Origin: Phytohalomonas tamaricis
GTDB lineage: Bacteria > Pseudomonadota > Gammaproteobacteria > Pseudomonadales > Halomonadaceae
Length of the DNA stretch: 64,000 nucleotides
NCBI RefSeq assembly: GCF_003012345.1
Contig: NZ_PVRV01000023.1
Coordinates: 434,001 to 498,000, forward strand
Reading direction: 5' to 3'
Of the stretch, positions 26,434 through 35,390 are shown one piece after another. The notes beneath the pieces were generated by a model. It was not told the origin of the DNA, ran no database searches, and saw only the letters and a list, made by a program, of their open reading frames with translations. How positions within the stretch are numbered: the first letter of the stretch is position 1; every line of letters starts with the position of its first letter. Both the position numbers and the translations under genes were made by a program.

Positions 26434-28218
26434 TCAAGCCGACATCAGCGGTCCGGGATTTTTCAGGTACTGCTCCCGGATCGCCTTCGCCGACCAATAG
26501 GTCAGCGCAGCGACCGTACCGGTGGGGTTGTGCTGCATATTCTGCGGGAAGGCGTTGGCGCCCATCACGAACACGTTGTGTACGTCCCAGCTCTGCAGAT
26601 AGCGATTGAGCGCCGAGGTCGAGGGATCGGTGCCCATGATCGCGCCGCCGACGTTGTGGGTCGACTGGTAGTGGCGCGTATCGTAATGATCACCGAAGTT
26701 CTTGAAACCTTCGACATGGCTGCGCGGATTGAGCTCGCGCACGATCTCGAGCATCCGTTCGCGCATGAAACGGGTCATGCGGATGTCGTTGTCGTGCCAG
26801 TCCAGCGTCATGCGCAGCAGCGGGTCGCCGTTGGGGTCTCTGTAGTTGGGATCAAGGCTGAGATAGCAGTCGCGATAGGCCATGTTGGTTCCCGTCGTGC
26901 CCATCGACATCGAGTGGCCATAGTTATCCTTGACCGCTTTCTTCCAGCCGCTGCCCCATTTGGGCGCATCGCCCGGTGTCGGGGTATTGCTGATCGGTGC
27001 GCCGCTGCCCTGTGCCGTATAGATGTACGAACCGCCGATAAAGCCATGACGGGCAGAATCGAACGTATCGGGACTGAAATCATCGATCACCTGGCCGTTG
27101 GCGCCGGCGGCAACAAAGGGATTGAACTCGATATCGTCGAAGAACATATCGATCGAGCCAGTCATCTGATAGGAGTAGTTACGCCCGACTACGCCGGTGT
27201 TGGCTACCGGGTCATAGGGTTTGCCGATGCCGGAAAGCAGCAGCAGGCGCACATTATTGAGCGCATAGGACGCGACGATCACCAGCTCGGCCGGCTGAAA
27301 CACCCTGTTGCCGTCGCCGTCGATATAGGTGACACCGGTCGCCTTCTTGCCGTCGCTGTCGAGTTCGACGCGGGTGACTTCGCAGTTGGTGCGATAGGCG
27401 AAATTCTCGCGCCGCTTGAGCGCATCGAGAATGCAAGTCTGCGGTGACGATTTGGAATAGTTGAGACACCCATATTTGCTGCAGAAACCGCAGAAATTAC
27501 ACGGCCCGAGCTGCATGCCGTAAGGATTCTTCCACGCCTGCGACACATTGGCCGAAGGATAGGGATAAGGGTGCCAGCCCAGATTCTTGGTGGCTTGGGC
27601 AAACAGCGCATTGTTGTAGGTCCCCGGCAGCGGCGGCAGCGGATAAGGATTCGCTCGCGGCCCCTCAAACGGATTGCCGCCCTCGATGAGCTGGCCGTTG
27701 ATATTGCCGGCCTGGCCCGAAATGCCGCATACCTTTTCGAAGAAATCGTAGTGCGGTTCGAGCTCCTCGTAGCTGACGCCATAATCCTGAATCGTCATGT
27801 CATCGGGCAGAAAGCCCTTGTCGAAGTGCTCGTCAGCGAAGCTCTTGAGCTTGAGTTCGACCGGTGTGGCGCGGTAAAGCACGCCGGTCCAATGCACCCC
27901 CGCACCACCGACCCCGTCGCCGGGCAGAAACGAGGTCAGATAACGGTTGGGCAACGCCGTCTCGTTGAGATTGCGCCGAATCGTGATGGCCGCCTGCGAT
28001 GGGCGCTGCATCATTTCCATGCGCACTCCATAGGCGAGTTCGTCGGCGGGCTTGGGATAGGTGAAATCGGCGTTGGTACGGTCATTGCCACGCTCCAGCG
28101 CTAACACGTTCAAGCCCGCATCGGTCAACTCCATACCCATGATCGAACCGGTCCAGCCGAGCCCTACGATGACGGCATCAACCGGCTCTTTTCTGATAAC
28201 AGTACTATTGCTCGCCAT
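26434..28218 (-). CDS. Gluconate 2-dehydrogenase, flavoprotein (GMC) subunit
   Basis: The 594-residue protein is the FAD subunit of a periplasmic membrane-bound dehydrogenase. It shows the GMC FAD site 'VDAVIVGLGWTGSIMGMEL' (about 13-31), 'GVGGAGVHWTGVLYRATP', a cysteine-rich 'GPCNFCGFCSKYGCLN' loop (about 244-259) typical of this subunit and expected to bind an Fe-S cluster, and the C-terminal 'STHNVGGAIMGTDPSTSALN' with the active-site histidine. It oxidises gluconate to 2-ketogluconate in the periplasm. No signal peptide is seen; such subunits are exported with the Tat-tagged small subunit. ATG 28218 was chosen for its GAGGGG ribosome site. Confidence 0.9.
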   Translation of the reverse strand: MASNSTVIRKEPVDAVIVGLGWTGSIMGMELTDAGLNVLALERGNDRTNADFTYPKPADELAYGVRMEMMQRPSQAAITIRRNLNETALPNRYLTSFLPGDGVGGAGVHWTGVLYRATPVELKLKSFADEHFDKGFLPDDMTIQDYGVSYEELEPHYDFFEKVCGISGQAGNINGQLIEGGNPFEGPRANPYPLPPLPGTYNNALFAQATKNLGWHPYPYPSANVSQAWKNPYGMQLGPCNFCGFCSKYGCLNYSKSSPQTCILDALKRRENFAYRTNCEVTRVELDSDGKKATGVTYIDGDGNRVFQPAELVIVASYALNNVRLLLLSGIGKPYDPVANTGVVGRNYSYQMTGSIDMFFDDIEFNPFVAAGANGQVIDDFSPDTFDSARHGFIGGSYIYTAQGSGAPISNTPTPGDAPKWGSGWKKAVKDNYGHSMSMGTTGTNMAYRDCYLSLDPNYRDPNGDPLLRMTLDWHDNDIRMTRFMRERMLEIVRELNPRSHVEGFKNFGDHYDTRHYQSTHNVGGAIMGTDPSTSALNRYLQSWDVHNVFVMGANAFPQNMQHNPTGTVAALTYWSAKAIREQYLKNPGPLMSA

Positions 28219-28249
28219 GTTTTCCCCTCGCTTCCTGCTGCATCCGTTG

Positions 28250-29659
28250 TTATTGATCGTCCTCGACCGGCGCACCGCCCTTGAGCTGCTCACCGCTGGT
28301 CGGCTGCTGGTCACGCCCGGTCGAACGGTAGCCCGGCGAGACGCTGAAACTATGCTCGGGCAGCGTCTTGCGCACCTCGGCGACTTGATCGGCGGTCACC
28401 GCCGCGGCATCGTTGCTCCATGCGCCGCGCACGAAGGTAGCGATATCGGCCACTTCCTGATCCGACAGCCGCCAGGCGAAGCCAGGCATCGAGACCGATT
28501 CCGGCGCTTTCGGCGTCGAAGGCATCTCTGCGCCAGCAAGGATGGTATGAATCAAGCCGGTGGGGTTGTCGGCGTTGACTAACGAATTGCCATCGAGCAT
28601 CGGAAAGATATGTCCGGCGCCCTTGCCATCGGTGAAATGACAAGCATTGCAATTATCGAGATAGAGCCGCTCGCCTTCGCTGAGGTCGCGCGCCGACGCA
28701 AGCTTAGCTTCGGTCCCGGATTCGGCAATATCGCTCTTGTCCGGTGACGCCGCCTTGCTGGCGCTGCCGCCCGCCTGTCCTGTGTGGGCAGGGATGGACT
28801 TGAGATAAGCGGCAATGGCGTGGATATCCTGATCATTGAGATGTGAAGTACTGTTGGCTACTACCGAGGTCATCTCGCCCGAAACGGCAGTGTAGGCGTT
28901 GCGCCCGGTGGCAAGCAGATCGACGATGTCCTGCTCGCTCCAGTCAACGACACCGCGGCCACTCTCGCCCTTGCCACGCAGCGCCGGAGCCAACCAGTCG
29001 TTGAGGTCGGCACCGGCGAGATAATCCTCATCACTGGCATCAAAGCCCTTGAGCTGCTGGGCAAAGCCGCGCGGGGTATGGCAACTGCCGCAGTGGCCCA
29101 GCCCTTCAACGAGATAGGCGCCACGATTGAGCTGATCGCTGCGGTTCGGATCGGGCTGGAACACCTCATCTTCAGTGAACAGCCAGTTCCACATCGCTAT
29201 TGCCCAGCGCTGGTTGAAAGGAAAGTTGAGATCGGTCTGCTCGGGACGATGATTGACCGGCTCCACGCCGTGCATGAAGTAGACGTAAAGCGCATGAATA
29301 TCAGCATCTGTGGTCTTGGCGTAGGAGGGATAAGGCATCGCCGGATAGAGATGGGCGCCATCGGCGCGAACGCCATCACGCACGGCGCGAGCAAACTGCT
29401 CTTCGCTGTAGTCGCCGATGCCCGTTTGCTTGTCAGGCGTGATATTGCTCGAATATATCGTGCCGAACGGGCTTTCAATCGCCAGACCGCCAGTGTATTC
29501 CTTGCCGTCCGGCGCGGTATGGCACGCGACACAATCGCCGACCCGAGCCAGATAGGCGCCGCGCTCGATCACGCCCTGATCGGCTGCCTGCGCGTTGGCC
29601 GCCATGGGCAACGCCCAGGCGATCACTCCCCCACCTGCCAGCAATATTTTTTTCATCAT
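28250..29659 (-). CDS. Gluconate 2-dehydrogenase, triheme cytochrome c subunit
   Basis: The 469-residue precursor has a Sec signal peptide ending A-N-A-Q-A and three heme c sites, C-V-A-C-H near residue 46, C-G-S-C-H near 193 and C-N-A-C-H near 335, the pattern of the cytochrome subunits of gluconate, sorbitol and alcohol dehydrogenases. It carries electrons from the flavoprotein to ubiquinone. Start is ATG 29659 or 29656 (MMKK). It lies between the small subunit and the flavoprotein, 31 nt before the latter. An unusually long Ala/Ser/Lys linker lies before the third domain (about 310-330). Confidence 0.9.
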   Translation of the reverse strand: MMKKILLAGGGVIAWALPMAANAQAADQGVIERGAYLARVGDCVACHTAPDGKEYTGGLAIESPFGTIYSSNITPDKQTGIGDYSEEQFARAVRDGVRADGAHLYPAMPYPSYAKTTDADIHALYVYFMHGVEPVNHRPEQTDLNFPFNQRWAIAMWNWLFTEDEVFQPDPNRSDQLNRGAYLVEGLGHCGSCHTPRGFAQQLKGFDASDEDYLAGADLNDWLAPALRGKGESGRGVVDWSEQDIVDLLATGRNAYTAVSGEMTSVVANSTSHLNDQDIHAIAAYLKSIPAHTGQAGGSASKAASPDKSDIAESGTEAKLASARDLSEGERLYLDNCNACHFTDGKGAGHIFPMLDGNSLVNADNPTGLIHTILAGAEMPSTPKAPESVSMPGFAWRLSDQEVADIATFVRGAWSNDAAAVTADQVAEVRKTLPEHSFSVSPGYRSTGRDQQPTSGEQLKGGAPVEDDQ

Positions 29660-29783
29660 CGTAGTTACCGTATTTTGGTGCGCCAAACCCAACTGGGCAT
29701 TTTCGCGGCCTGCCAGCACCTGTGGTTATTCTTGGAACTAAACGGTGCGGCCCGGTAGTGATAACCTGCGTTTTTATCTGGAA

Positions 29784-30509
29784 CTAACCCCGCTCTCCCG
29801 ACAGGCTGACCGGCCCGAGCGGGTAAGGCACGTTGTGCTGCTCGACCCACTCGCGGAAATTGGCGCGCGCACCGGTGAAGCCGATCATCTTCCAGGCGCC
29901 CATGTGCTTGTTGCCGCCGTAGATCGGATCGGCGAAATAGCCCTCGCGGATGTTCTGCCACAGAAAGGAAAAGAAGACCCCGGCGGTTAACGGCGCCGCG
30001 TCGAGCGCGGCAAAATCGATCTTGTCCTGCTCAAGCCGCCCTAATATGTCGTCGCGCGTGGCAGCGTCGAGCGCGGAAAACGCCTTGTCGTGCTCCTGCT
30101 GACAGTAACGCTCGACGGCAGCAATGCCATGACGGTAGAGCTCACGTGGCGTATAGGGCAGCTGATAGCCGAGTTCGGGATCACCATCGGTGATGAAGGG
30201 TCCCTGCATGTACCAACGATCGGCATGGCCAAAGGGACCGTACAGTTCCTTGTCGATGAAGATCGGCACGTTAGTCTCCAGCGCACCGGGGCCGTGCTCG
30301 TCGGAAGGAATCAGTTGATCACAGGCAGCAAGAATAAATTGCCATTCGTCCGTATTGAAAAAAGACGGTTGGTAGTCGGCAAGCGCTGGCGGCTCCTCCG
30401 CCGCACTAGCGGTTAACGTAACGCCGCTCCCCAGGCTGACGGCAGGAATCAGGGTTAGCGAGCGTCGCATGAAGTCGCGGCGCTGTTCGTCGTCCGGCAT
30501 TGAAGACAT
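29784..30509 (-). CDS. Gluconate 2-dehydrogenase, small (gamma) subunit with Tat signal
   Basis: The 241-residue protein has a twin-arginine signal, R-R-D-F-M-R-R-S followed by a hydrophobic stretch ending near T-A-S-A. Its body is typical of gluconate 2-dehydrogenase subunit 3 ('LAACDQLIPSDEHGPGALE', 'FFSFLWQNIREGYFADPIYGGN', 'MIGFTGARANF'). This subunit carries the co-folded flavoprotein through the Tat pore. The start at 30509 follows GGAGG by ten bases. It is the first gene of the gad operon, with an inverted repeat just upstream. Confidence 0.88.
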   Translation of the reverse strand: MSSMPDDEQRRDFMRRSLTLIPAVSLGSGVTLTASAAEEPPALADYQPSFFNTDEWQFILAACDQLIPSDEHGPGALETNVPIFIDKELYGPFGHADRWYMQGPFITDGDPELGYQLPYTPRELYRHGIAAVERYCQQEHDKAFSALDAATRDDILGRLEQDKIDFAALDAAPLTAGVFFSFLWQNIREGYFADPIYGGNKHMGAWKMIGFTGARANFREWVEQHNVPYPLGPVSLSGERG

Positions 30510-30551
30510 GATAACGGCCCTCCGGTGGTCATCGCGTCCAAACCGCGTTGC

Positions 30552-30582
30552 GCGAGACCGCTTGGGTAGTGTGCGGTCTCGC
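30552..30582. promoter_or_regulatory. Perfect inverted repeat in the gad promoter region
   Basis: GCGAGACCGC and GCGGTCTCGC form a perfect 10-bp inverted repeat with an 11-base spacer, 43-73 nt upstream of the gad small-subunit start. It does not match the PtxS operator seen at the kgu promoter. It could be a regulator site or a leader hairpin. Confidence 0.5.
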
Positions 30583-30624
30583 ATCGATGCCCTCACCACC
30601 TGTTGGGAAGGCCACACACGGCAC

Positions 30625-30654
30625 AAAAAAGCCGTAGTGGTCACTACGGCTTAA
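30625..30654 (-). terminator. Intrinsic terminator of the rpe operon
   Basis: AAGCCGTAGTG and CACTACGGCTT pair perfectly and, on the minus strand, run into TTTTTT. It lies 38 nt beyond the stop of the GIY-YIG gene and upstream of the gad promoter, insulating the two. Confidence 0.9.
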
Positions 30655-30691
30655 TCCAACCTTAGGGCAGCATTAATTAAATAAAAAATAG

Positions 30692-31024
30692 TTAATCTAA
30701 ATTAGATTCAGCTTCTCCATATTCAAACAGCATGGCGAGAGAACACTCGCCTGCTATCAATGCCTGCTTGTCATGCCTAGGCCGACGCTTGAGCGCATAT
30801 TCCAGCTTGAGCGCTCGCGACTTATCCCCAACTTCGCAGTGAAAGCGCAGCTGCAAAGGACCCTTGCCGCGTAAGGCACGGGCACCGCGTTTACCTGATT
30901 GATGCTCGGCAAAGCGGCGAGTGATATCCGTGGTGATACCGGTATAAAGATGCCCGTACGAAGTTTCGATGATGTACAACGACCAGCATGGCTCAACACG
31001 CCGATGCTCTTCTTGCTCAGGCAT
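30692..31024 (-). CDS. GIY-YIG domain protein, UPF0213 (YhbQ) family
   Basis: The 110-residue protein is a single GIY-YIG nuclease-like domain: '[18 protein letters not shown]' near residues 14-31 has the two strands of the motif (here L-Y-I...Y-T-G), followed by '[27 protein letters not shown]' and '[20 protein letters not shown]' with the catalytic Arg and Glu positions. E. coli YhbQ has weak DNA nuclease activity. Start ATG 31024 lies seven bases before the rpe stop ends, so the two are coupled. Confidence 0.85.
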   Translation of the reverse strand: MPEQEEHRRVEPCWSLYIIETSYGHLYTGITTDITRRFAEHQSGKRGARALRGKGPLQLRFHCEVGDKSRALKLEYALKRRPRHDKQALIAGECSLAMLFEYGEAESNLD

Positions 31025-31703
31025 CAGCGAGCTGCTGACGGAGCTCATTGATGATGGTGTCATAACCGTTGGGGTCATCGTCATCACGTGCGCCGAATAC
31101 GGCCGAACCGGCGACAAAGGTGTTGGCCCCAGCGCGAGCGATCTCGGCGATATTATCAGCCTTGACGCCGCCATCGACCTCTAGGCGAATGTTACGTCCA
31201 CTCGCCTCGATGCGCTGGCGTGCCTGCCTGAGCTTGTCGAGGGTGCCTGGAATGAATGACTGACCGCCGAACCCTGGATTGACACTCATGATCAGAATCA
31301 TGTCGAGCTTGTCGATTACATAGTCGAGGTAGCTCAGCGGCGTGGCGGGGTTGAATACCAGTCCCGCCTTGCAGCCGCCATCCTTGATCAATTGCAGCGA
31401 GCGGTCGATGTGCTCGGACGCCTCGGGATGGAAGGTAATGAAACTGGCACCGGCATCAATGAAGGCACCAATCATGCGATCGACCGGCTTGACCATCAGG
31501 TGCACATCGACCGGTGCCTTGACGCCATGCTTGATCAACGCCTCGCACACCGCCGGGCCAATGGTCAGGTTGGGGACATAATGATTATCCATCACGTCGA
31601 AGTGGATCATGTCAGCGCCGCTGGCAATGACATCGTCGGCTTCCTGTCCGAGGCGAGCAAAATCGGCGGAAAGAATGGAAGGGGCGATCTTGAAATCGGA
31701 CAT
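31017..31703 (-). CDS. rpe: Ribulose-phosphate 3-epimerase
   Basis: The 228-residue TIM barrel begins '[16 protein letters not shown]' and has '[18 protein letters not shown]' (metal-binding His and catalytic Asp), 'VDVHLMV', '[12 protein letters not shown]' and '[11 protein letters not shown]', the full set for Rpe. It interconverts ribulose 5-phosphate and xylulose 5-phosphate in the pentose phosphate pathway. It is followed by the GIY-YIG gene and a terminator. In many pseudomonads rpe sits right before gph-trpE; here those genes lie 12 kb downstream on the same strand. Confidence 0.95.
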   Translation of the reverse strand: MSDFKIAPSILSADFARLGQEADDVIASGADMIHFDVMDNHYVPNLTIGPAVCEALIKHGVKAPVDVHLMVKPVDRMIGAFIDAGASFITFHPEASEHIDRSLQLIKDGGCKAGLVFNPATPLSYLDYVIDKLDMILIMSVNPGFGGQSFIPGTLDKLRQARQRIEASGRNIRLEVDGGVKADNIAEIARAGANTFVAGSAVFGARDDDDPNGYDTIINELRQQLADA

Positions 31704-31852
31704 GCACAGGACCTCAGGCCGTAAAGGTTTGAGTGAAACAATCGTCTATTCTAGGCCATCGGCGTCGGCTAGGCTAAGAGCGGCGGTCGCCACAGCACAC
31801 GGTGGCCAATATGCCTGATAACAAACAAGCCCAACTGCAAGGAATCCTCACC

Positions 31853-33583
31853 ATGGCTCACCCTCGCCATCGTCTTGCTGCCGCCCTGCTTGGCGCCACT
31901 ACGCTGCTGCTGTCCACCGTGACCCTGGCGGTAGCGCAACCGATCATTGAAGGCGAACGCTTCCATCCCGCCGTCGGTACCCATGGCATGGTGGCCACCA
32001 GCAACACGCTGGCCACTCAAGTTGCCCATGATGTGCTGGCCCAGGGCGGAAACGCCGTCGACGCTGCGGTCACCGCCGGTTTTGCGCTTGCCGTGACCCA
32101 GCCGCAGTCGGGCAATATCGGCGGCGGCGGGTTCATGCTGATCTCCGATGAAAAAAGCGGCAAGGTCATCGCCATCGACTACCGCGAGAAGGCGCCCCAA
32201 GGCGCCAGTGAGACGATGTTCCAGGACGAGCACGGCAACGTGATCGCAGACGCCTCGCGCTACACCGCCAACGCCTCCGGCGTGCCCGGTACTGTTGCCG
32301 GCCTAGCACTCGCTCTCGACAAGTACGGCACTCTCAGTCTCGCTCAGGCGCTGGCGCCAGCGATCACCCTGGCCGAGAACGGCTTTGCCGTGCCCCAGTT
32401 GTTCAGCGACAACATCAGCCAGGCTCGGGAGCGGCTGACCCAGTGGGAGGCGACGCGCAAGACCTTCTTCAAGTCCGATGGCAGCGTTTATCAGCCCGGT
32501 GAGGTATTCAAGCAACCTGAGCTTGCGGCAACGCTCAAGCGTATCGCTGAACAAGGCCCGCGTGAGTTCTACGAGGGCAAGACGGCGCAGCTATTGATCG
32601 CGGAAATGAAGCGCCACGGCGGCATCATGACGCTGAACGATCTCAACGCTTACCAGCCAGCGCTGCGCGAACCGGTACACGGCAGCTATCGCGGCTACGA
32701 CGTCTATTCGATGAGCCCGCCCTCCTCCGGCGGCGCTCACATTGTTCAGATCCTTAACATGCTTGAGGGCGACGATATCGGTGCGCTGGGCTTCAATTCA
32801 GCGGCCACCATCCATCTGATGAGCGAGGCGATGAAGCGCGCTTACGCCGACCGTTCCCAGTACTTGGGCGACACCGACTTTGTCAATGTGCCGCTTGCAG
32901 CGATCACTTCAAAAGCTTATGCCCACTCGCTGCGCGCCCAGTTCGACATGCAGCACGCCACGCCGTCGAGCGAGATCGCGCCGGGCCAGGTTGCTCCTTA
33001 CGAATCCGACCAGACCACCCACTTCTCGGTCGCTGACGACCAGGGATTGGCGGTCTCCAACACCTATACCCTCAATTTCAGCTACGGTTCGGGGATCACC
33101 GTCGACGGCGCTGGCTTTCTGATGAATAACGAGATGGACGACTTTTCAGCCAAGCCGGGGGTGCCCAACGCCTACGGATTGATCGGCGGCGCAGCCAACA
33201 AGATCGAGCCCGGCAAGCGCATGCTGTCATCGATGTCGCCGACCATCGTCAAGCACGACGGCAAGAACTTCCTGATCACCGGTAGCCCGGGCGGCTCGCG
33301 CATCATTACTACCACGCTGCAGGTGATCATGAACGTGATCGATCACCGTATGAATATCCAGGCCGCGGTCAGCGTGCCACGCGTGCACGATCAATGGTCA
33401 CCTGAGGAAATCCGTATCGAACAGGGCATCAGCCCCGACACCATTAATCTGCTTGAGGCGATGGGCCACACGGTGGTGACCAAGGAGGCGATGGGCGCCA
33501 GCCAGTCGATCGTGATTGAAAACGGTACTTTCTATGGCGGCGCCGACCCACGCCGCTCTACGTCCGCGGCGATGGGGTTGTAA
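31853..33583 (+). CDS. ggt: Gamma-glutamyltranspeptidase
   Basis: The 576-residue precursor has a Sec signal peptide (ends T-L-A-V-A-Q) and is self-cleaved in the periplasm. The nucleophile is Thr388 in 'Q-T-T-H-F-S-V', which becomes the N-terminus of the small subunit. 'GNIGGGGFMLI' and 'SSMSPTIV', 'GSPGGSRIITTTLQV' bind the gamma-glutamyl group. It hydrolyses or transfers gamma-glutamyl from glutathione. Start at ATG 31853 is preceded by AAGGAA; upstream ATG 31811 lacks such a site. It is a single gene with its own terminator. Confidence 0.94.
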   Translation: MAHPRHRLAAALLGATTLLLSTVTLAVAQPIIEGERFHPAVGTHGMVATSNTLATQVAHDVLAQGGNAVDAAVTAGFALAVTQPQSGNIGGGGFMLISDEKSGKVIAIDYREKAPQGASETMFQDEHGNVIADASRYTANASGVPGTVAGLALALDKYGTLSLAQALAPAITLAENGFAVPQLFSDNISQARERLTQWEATRKTFFKSDGSVYQPGEVFKQPELAATLKRIAEQGPREFYEGKTAQLLIAEMKRHGGIMTLNDLNAYQPALREPVHGSYRGYDVYSMSPPSSGGAHIVQILNMLEGDDIGALGFNSAATIHLMSEAMKRAYADRSQYLGDTDFVNVPLAAITSKAYAHSLRAQFDMQHATPSSEIAPGQVAPYESDQTTHFSVADDQGLAVSNTYTLNFSYGSGITVDGAGFLMNNEMDDFSAKPGVPNAYGLIGGAANKIEPGKRMLSSMSPTIVKHDGKNFLITGSPGGSRIITTTLQVIMNVIDHRMNIQAAVSVPRVHDQWSPEEIRIEQGISPDTINLLEAMGHTVVTKEAMGASQSIVIENGTFYGGADPRRSTSAAMGL

Positions 33584-33601
33584 AGATTATCTGCTTGACC
33601 T

Positions 33602-33632
33602 AAAAAGCCCGACGCTACGCGTCGGGCTTTTC
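33602..33632. terminator. Bidirectional intrinsic terminator
   Basis: AAAAAGCCCGACGC TAC GCGTCGGGCTTTT has a 9- to 10-bp GC stem with A- and T-runs at the two sides, ending ggt on one strand and aspA on the other. Confidence 0.92.
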
Positions 33633-33655
33633 TATTGACAGCAACGTGATTTGCA

Positions 33656-35125
33656 TCAATGCGGGGACTTCAATGGCACCAGCCGCGGCGCAATCATGTT
33701 TTCCGGACGCAGAATATCGGCGAGCGTCTCCTCATCAAGCAGCTGCTCCTCACGCACCAGCTCAAGCACGCCGCGTCCACTGATCAAGGCTTCACGGGCG
33801 ATACGCGTGGCATTTTCATAGCCAATGTAAGGATTGAGCGCGGTGACCAGGCCTATCGAGTTTTCGACCAGCGCCCGGCAGTGATCGACATTAGCGGTGA
33901 TGCCACTGATGCAGTGTTCGCGCAGCATGTCCATGGCGCGCTGCAACAGACGGATAGAATCGAATATCTTGTAGGCGATCAGCGGCTCCATCACGTTGAG
34001 CTGCAGTTGCCCGCCTTCGGCAGCCAGCGTCAACGCCAGATCATTACCGATCACCTCGAAGGCAACCTGATTGACCGCCTCGGGAATGACCGGATTGACC
34101 TTGCCCGGCATGATCGAGCTACCCGGTTGACGCGGTGGCAGGTTGATTTCATTGATGCCTGTACGCGGGCCACTGGAGAGCAGGCGCAGATCGTTGCAGA
34201 TCTTGGAAAGCTTAACCGCGAGGCGTTTGAGCAGCCCTGAAAACAGCACAAAGGCGCCCATATCCGAAGTCGCCTCAATCAGGTCAAGCGCCGGCTTGAG
34301 CGGCTGACCGCTGATCGCCGCGAGTCGCTCGACTGCAAGCTGCTGATAGCCGGGGTCGGCGTTAATGCCTGTTCCAATGGCAGTGCCCCCCAGATTCACC
34401 TCGCACAGCAATTCCGGAACAAAGCGGCGCAGTTTGTCGAGGTCTTCATTCAAAGTTGTCGAAAACGCATGGAACTCCTGCCCCAGCGTCATCGGTACCG
34501 CATCCTGCAACTGAGTACGCCCCATCTTGAGCACGTCAGTAAATTCTTCGCCCTTTTTGCCCAGTGTCTGACACAGGCTATCGAGGCTTGCCAGCAGCAT
34601 ATCGTGACCCAGCAGCAGGCCAAGGCGAATCGCAGTCGGGTAGGCATCATTGGTCGACTGCGCCATGTTGACGTCGTTATTGGGATGGAGGTGATGATAG
34701 TCACCCTTGGCATGCCCCATCGCCTCAAGCGCCACGTTAGCGATGACCTCATTGGCGTTCATGTTGGTTGACGTGCCCGCCCCGCCCTGGATCATATCGA
34801 CGACAAATGCGTCATGAAACTCACCACGAATGACACGAGAACAAGCCTGGCTGATGGCCTGATACTTATCGGTACTTAGATAACCCAGCTGGTGGTTGGC
34901 ATCGGCCGTCGCCTGTTTGACCATCGCCAACGCAGTAACAAATTTTGGATAGTGCGAAAGCGGCACGCCAGAGAGACGGAAGTTGTTGACGGCGCGCAGC
35001 GTCTGGATGCCGTAATAGGCATCAGCCGGTACTTCGAGCGTTCCGAGCAGATCCTTCTCGAAGCGGAAACCATCAGAAGATGAAGCATAGGGAGAAACAG
35101 CGGAGGCAGCGGTAGTCGAGGACAT
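33656..35125 (-). CDS. aspA: Aspartate ammonia-lyase
   Basis: The 489-residue enzyme belongs to the aspartase/fumarase superfamily: 'VPADAYYGIQTLRAVNNF' near residue 36, 'GGAGTSTNMNANEVIAN' near 115, 'GRTQLQDAVPMTLGQEF' near 202, and the flexible active-site loop 'GSSIMPGKVNPVIPE' near 335 with the catalytic Ser. The 'YYGIQTLRA' start and the TSTNMN element favour aspartase over fumarase C. It deaminates aspartate to fumarate reversibly. It is a single gene, divergent from the sulfate transporter. Confidence 0.92.
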   Translation of the reverse strand: MSSTTAASAVSPYASSSDGFRFEKDLLGTLEVPADAYYGIQTLRAVNNFRLSGVPLSHYPKFVTALAMVKQATADANHQLGYLSTDKYQAISQACSRVIRGEFHDAFVVDMIQGGAGTSTNMNANEVIANVALEAMGHAKGDYHHLHPNNDVNMAQSTNDAYPTAIRLGLLLGHDMLLASLDSLCQTLGKKGEEFTDVLKMGRTQLQDAVPMTLGQEFHAFSTTLNEDLDKLRRFVPELLCEVNLGGTAIGTGINADPGYQQLAVERLAAISGQPLKPALDLIEATSDMGAFVLFSGLLKRLAVKLSKICNDLRLLSSGPRTGINEINLPPRQPGSSIMPGKVNPVIPEAVNQVAFEVIGNDLALTLAAEGGQLQLNVMEPLIAYKIFDSIRLLQRAMDMLREHCISGITANVDHCRALVENSIGLVTALNPYIGYENATRIAREALISGRGVLELVREEQLLDEETLADILRPENMIAPRLVPLKSPH

Positions 35126-35390
35126 GTTCGGTCAGCTTACAGTAACGGAGCCAAGATGGACGGGAACTTTCCCGCCGAATGATTCCACTTTAGTCTTAAC
35201 GCTTAACATACGGCTAATGCCGTTATGCGCTGCGTCATGCCCGAACGGCATGGCCTGCATTGAAAGCAGCTAGAGACATCGAGAAACGATAACTTACAAA
35301 TAACCAAATAGCATAATAGGCATTATTGTAATTCCTGTAAGCTTTGCTTAGCCTAAACGCCATTGACCTATCACATACGCAGGGACTTTC

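Noticed and set aside
26530-28104. Long plus-strand frames opposite the gad flavoprotein
   Set aside because: The minus-strand frame has the FAD site, Cys-rich loop and active site; the plus frames match nothing and lack starts with ribosome sites.
35161-35174. Short palindrome CGGGAACTTTCCCG upstream of aspA
   Set aside because: It is short with a mismatched centre and I cannot tie it to a known regulator; such repeats are frequent in GC-rich DNA.
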